Shown here: positions 49,101 through 55,100 of the stretch, in pieces
Numbering within the stretch: the first letter of the stretch is position 1
How the letters are laid out: each line of letters opens with the position of its first letter
Assembly (NCBI RefSeq): GCF_900186965.1
Contig: NZ_LT906457.1
Location: 1,328,501-1,392,500, forward strand
Direction of reading: 5' to 3'
DNA length: 64,000 nt
Origin: Legionella spiritensis
GTDB taxonomy: Bacteria; Pseudomonadota; Gammaproteobacteria; Legionellales; Legionellaceae
Program-made: the position numbers and the translations under genes
Notes under the pieces: model-generated
What the model saw: only the letters and a program-made list of their open reading frames with translations
What the model was told of the DNA's origin: nothing
The model's database searches: none

Positions 49101-52100
49101 CCGGCATCAAGCGCCAGTCGTGCCAGAATGGCATCTTTGCCAGTGCCTATGTCTAAAACAAGCTTATCTTTTGCCAGATCATTCAAGGCATTCTGGTAAA
49201 AATAATTTCTTTTCAAATCATTGGTCATAACACTGTAAAGAAATTCATCATAGATGAAAAATTCCGCGACGGAGGGCCAAAACTCCAGTTCATCGTGCTG
49301 CCCGGTGGCAGGCTTATCGGGTTCAATGAATGCGACGAGGTGCTCATTACCTTCAAGCGATACCACACACTGCCTGACAAAGGAGAGCTCTTCCAGTCTT
49401 TGTTCTATTTCCCGGGGCTCGATTCGTACGCCGTGATAGCTCATTTGCCGGTCTACCCGGCCAATGAATTCCAAATCGCCGTTCATGAGCCAGCGTACGT
49501 AATCACCACTGCGATAGAGTTTTTTCTTGATACCGGCGATTTGCACAGAGCAAAAATGCCGGTTGTCTTCGCCTTGAGACAGATAACCGTCTGCGAGTTG
49601 AGGGCCACCGATATATAATTCACCCTCAGCGCCCCGGGGAACAAGATTTTGACTGCTATCCAGAACGTAGAGTTGTATGCGATTTAAAGGTTTGCCAATA
49701 CAGGATGGTAACGTCTGACTGTCCACTTCCTTCAAGGAGGCGCATATGGTTACCTCTGTTGGTCCATAGGCATTAATGAAATGTCTTTCCCGGGACCAAT
49801 GATAAAAAACGTCCGCGGGACAGGACTCACCGGCAACGACTAACGTTTTTAAGCCAAGTGATTTATCTTTTGGCATCATGGACAACATAACCGGTGGTAT
49901 AGTCGCTATATCGATGCCTTCCCGGTTGATGTAATCCAGCAACGCGTCAGCATCTTTGCGTAACGGATCCGGTATGACGCAGAGACTGGCGCCACACAAC
50001 AGGGCGGTTGCAATTTCAGACAGGGACGCATCGAAGGAACAGTTTGCAAATTGTAATATACGACTTTGATCATTAACCCGGAAGGCTTCTATTTGAGCAT
50101 AAGCGGTGTTCAAAAAGGCTTCTTCGAAAACAGGAACGGCTTTCGGAGTACCGGTTGTTCCGGAAGTAAAAATGATATAGGCGTAGGGTTTCTTTTTTTT
50201 CCCGCTTGCAAAGTTCCATAACGCGCTCTGATTTGCCTCCTTTGCCTTATCGATGACCAGAGCCGGACTATCACCAAAAGCCTCGTGATGTTTGTTGAGC
50301 AGCTGCGAGTCGGTGATAATCAGATCAGGCAACACGGTTTGATTCATCGCAGCGATTCGTTTGGTCGGAAAGGTGGCATTCAAAGGCAGATAACACGCGC
50401 CAATCTTCCAGATTGCTAAAATCGCTGTAAGCCAGTCGGTATTTTGCGGCAGGCAAGTGGCAATGACAGGCTGTTTTTTAGTCGAGGCAAGGGGTAATTG
50501 TGCGCAGAGACGATGAGCTATTTCATCAATAGCCTTCATAAGACCGGCATAGGTTAGATCGCGTTGCCCGGAATGGATTGCAATACGCTCGGGGTATTGC
50601 CTGGCGACTTGTATAAAATCGTTAAAAAATCGACCCGTCGTTGGGTAGTGTTTGCCTTTTATACTACCTTGTTGCAGCAATAGTTTTTCCTCGTCTGCGG
50701 GCAAATAGTGTAAGACCGGACTCGATGAACCATGTCGAAGCACATGTTGAATTAAATCGTTGAAATACCTTGCCAGCTGGTGAATAAACGCTTCACTGTA
50801 TAGCGCAGTCTTGTATTCGAATGAGTAATCAAGACCTGAATCGGTTTTGTTAACAAACAGCGTTAAATCATATTGTGCCGTATCGAGATACAGATATCTT
50901 ATTTTGCTCTCAAGGTCTTGGGCATCCAAATGATAGTTCTGATTGTCACTGTTAAAATCAAACCCTATCTTGTAGGGGGATGATATGCCAAGTGTTTCCT
51001 GAACAAATCCCAATGATATATCCTGATGTTTCAAGGCTTCAAACATACTTTTTTTAACAATGGCTATTGCTTCGCTGAAATGAGAGGCGTTGTTGAATTG
51101 GGTAAGTACCGGTAATGTATTGATACAATACCCAAGCATGTCGGTTAATTCCGGCCAGTGCCGGTGGGCTGCGGGCATGCCGAGTAAAACGGTTCTGGAA
51201 TTGCAAAATCTCGATAATACCAGTTTGAACACGGTCAGTAATACGAGGCTTGGCGTCGCATGATTGTCATGGGCTAGTGCGGTCAATGCCCGGGTATTTT
51301 TTAATGACAGCGATTGATGATACCTCGCGCCTTCATGCGAAGAGACGCTATGGTTGTCAAATCGATCGGGCCGCAAGGACGACGCTGCGTTAATCGTTAA
51401 CTGCGTTCGCCAGTAATCCAGTTGTTCCTGAAAAACGCCTTCCTCATGCAAGCGGTTATGCCACTGCGAGAAATCAATATAGTCTATCCGCCTTGTTTTT
51501 TTATGTTCGTATTCACAGGAGTCATTGGCAGCGAGGTTATAATATCGACCCAGTTTTTCCAGGAATTTGCCGATTGAGCAGGCATCGGTGATGATATGAT
51601 GATGATTGACAAGCAACTCGAAGCGCGAGGCATTCAATTGAAACAGGGTGACTGCTATTAACAAGCCTTGCTCAAGGGAAAAGGTGTGTTTGGCGTGTTC
51701 GATTAACTGTTGATTAAGTTCCGATTTTGATGACGCGCGAATATGTTTTATAATCAAATGGTTATGTGAAATTATTTGATACAGTTTTCCTTGCTGCAGG
51801 CTGAAATTGACTTGATAGCAATCATTTTCGCTGATAATTCGATTGATAGCGGTTTCCAGGGCTTTGATATTAAGTTTTCCGGATAGACTTATCACGAATG
51901 GCACGTTAAATAACCATGGCGTATCAAGGTTGGCATTGGCCGCGAACCATATCGCACGTTGTCCACCGGACGCCGGAAACTGATTTCCTTTTCGTTGAGT
52001 GTGCAGCAGTTCGGGCATATCAACAGTACTGGTTTTGGCGTGACTAATGAAGCGTGCAAATTTTCTGGCGCTTGCATTATCAAATAAATCCGACAGTCCA

Positions 52101-55100
52101 ACGTCAATGTCAAAAAATGATTTGACGCGATGGGCCAGGGCCATGGCGGAAAGAGAGCTGCCACCATGCTCAAAAAAACTGGCGTTCACATCAATGTTTT
52201 TGTCAGGCAAGCTGTCTTTAAAGAAATTTAAAATGAGTTGTTCCATTTCACCAATGGCTTGAGGCTTGTTCTGTGGCGTGCTGATGTGCCGCTCATGGTG
52301 CGAGAGCAACGCTGTTCTGTCAATTTTGCCCGTGATCGTTTCCGGAAAGGATTGAAGCACGTAGAAATACGACGGGATAAAGGCATCCTGGAGATGAAGT
52401 CCAAGGTAATCTCTTAATTCATCCGGTTCTAAATGACGGTCGGGACTTAGAATAAACGCAATGAGTACGGCAAAACCCGGTTGATGCCAGGGGAGAACGA
52501 TGGCCTGGACACAAGCGTGATGTTTTTGTAAGTAATACTCAACTTCATGGCAATCGATGCGCATGCCATTTATTTTGATCTGATTATCATTGCGGCCGGC
52601 GAGAATCACGTTGCCGTCTTCCTGCCAGGCGGCCAAATCACCGGTTTTAAATAATCGTCTCGGTTTGCCCGGTTCAATCTCCCGGGTAATGAATTTATCC
52701 GCGCTTAACGCGTCATCCAGATAGCCCCCGGCAACCCCGTCACCGGCTATAAACAATTCCCCGATAACCCCTATGGGTAATGGTTGCCAATACTCATCAA
52801 GCACAAACATTTGCATATTATCCAGGGGGCGGCCTACCGGAATTGAGGACGCATCGCAATCTTTATCGCTAACCTCATAGAAACTGGCATCGGCGGTGAC
52901 TTCCGTAGAGCCGTAGAGATTTAATAACCTGGCATTGGGGAGATGGGCCTTGATTGATGGTATTAACGTACCGCTTGCATTCTCGCCGCTAATCACACAC
53001 ATTCTCAGTGATTCAAGTTTTAATTCATTGACGCTCAGGTAGTCCAGAATCACCTTTAACAGGGAGGGCGTGATCACTAACCTTGTCGATTGATCCCTGA
53101 TAAGCTTTGTCACTGTTTTTTCAATGGAATCGCGCTGCTGCTGACTCATAATAGACAACGGTACGCCGCCAAGAATCGGTCCGAAAATTTCCCACAGGGA
53201 ATCCACGAAACTTAGTGCGGTTTTTTGACTGCATTTGTCCGTTGCCGTAAAGGGGAAAGCATCCCACATCCAGCTCAAACGGTTGCATATTGAATAATGG
53301 CTTATTTTGACGCCTTTAGGACGGCCGGTAGAACCGGATGTGTAGATAATGCATGCGGTGTCGTCGATAGCGGCATGATCTATCGTTGTCGCAGGGTGCG
53401 GATGATTACGTAATACATCGACGGTACAAACCTGAACGTCCCGAGCCGCCTTCTTCTTGAAAAACGTATAATATTTTTCTTCCGTGACGAGTATCCCGGC
53501 TTTACTATCTGTAATAATATGTTGCAGCCGTTTTTCAGGATGGCGTGGATCCAGCGGTACAAAGGCCGAACCTGATTTCAATATTGCAAACAGCGCCACT
53601 ATCATATCGATGCCAGGATCGACAGCAACGGCAATGACACTGCCCGGCGTATGTTTTTTTTGAATGAATGCACCGGCCATTGTTTCAGCATTTTGCAAGA
53701 TCCAGGCATAGTCATAAGTGCTGCCGTCGTGATCGATAACGGCGGTATCAGAAGGTCTTTGACCGGCTATTTCGTAGAGCAGGCGACTCAGTGTTTTGTA
53801 TTTTTTTGGTACAGACGTATCGTTCCATTGATAAAGAAGTTTGTGGTAGTCATCCGTCTGCAAAATGCGATGCCTGTACAGTGGCAAGGCCCGGGCGCAC
53901 AAAATGGAATCTATCAGCGTTAGAAAGTTATTTGCTATCCGCTGGATCGTCGTGGTCCTGAAGAGCGTCGGATCAAATTTAAAGATACCGTTTAATTCAT
54001 GCTGATGTTCTTCAATATAAAGACCGAGGGATGATTTGGGGGCGGATTGATCGGGATATAATAATTCACAGCCAAACCCTCCCAAATCACCGTCCTGGTG
54101 ATCATGAATTTTTTCAAATATGAAAAAGACATTTAATTCAGACTCTGCCTTGAGTTGCTGTTGACTTAAACCGGAATCCGGATCAAGGGCATATTCAATA
54201 ACCGGATAAAAATCAAAAAATCGTGCCTGGACGTCAGCCAGTAACGTAGCGAAGTCTTGTTCAAACGCCAGATGAATGTGCATGGGAAGGGTGTTTATCA
54301 GGCATCCCATTTCATTACTGTCACGCAGAGAAATGACCGTTCCTAATGAAACATCACGATTTTGAGTGTAACGGCCTAAAAAAACCGCAAACATTGATAA
54401 TAAACTGAGATAAACCGTGCTGTGATTTTTTTTGGCAAGGTCGCCAATAGCGATGACTTTATCGGCAGGTATTTTGAAGCGGTATTGCGATACAGAAGTC
54501 ACCGCCGGTTTTTGAAGTTCAACAGGCAAATGGACGGAGGAAATTTTTGCCAGATTCTCTTGAAAACGTGACAGCTGGCTGGTGTCAGGCGGCCAAAGTT
54601 TTTTATCTTCCACGTAAGGAACTTGGGCGAGATCTTCCGCCCCATTGTACCTGTTGAACAATAACCTTAAAAATTGCTGCTGCGACCAGCCATCAAAAAT
54701 AATGTGGTGGGCGACAATACTTAACACGGAATAGTCCTGTTCAATTTCGAACAGGCAACCTCGCAACAAGTAATCATTTTCAAGCTTGAAGCGCTTTTTG
54801 ATGTGGTTTTCCAATAAGGCACCAAGTCTGGTTTCATCACAGCTGATAACGTCTAAATGCCAATCCAGGGTATGCGCGATGGCTTTTAACTGGTTGTCCA
54901 GGTATTTAAAATTCGTAGACAAAGCCGGATTGTCGTTGATAATCGCCGTCAGACACCGCTGTAATCTTGCTAGATCCGGCAAACCATTGATTCTTAGTGT
55001 TATGGCGATATGATTGGGACTTTCATCGCCATTGATTCTATTTTCCAGTAACCAGAATCTCATTTGCGCGATCGTCGGTTTGCCGTTTTGCAATGTAACG

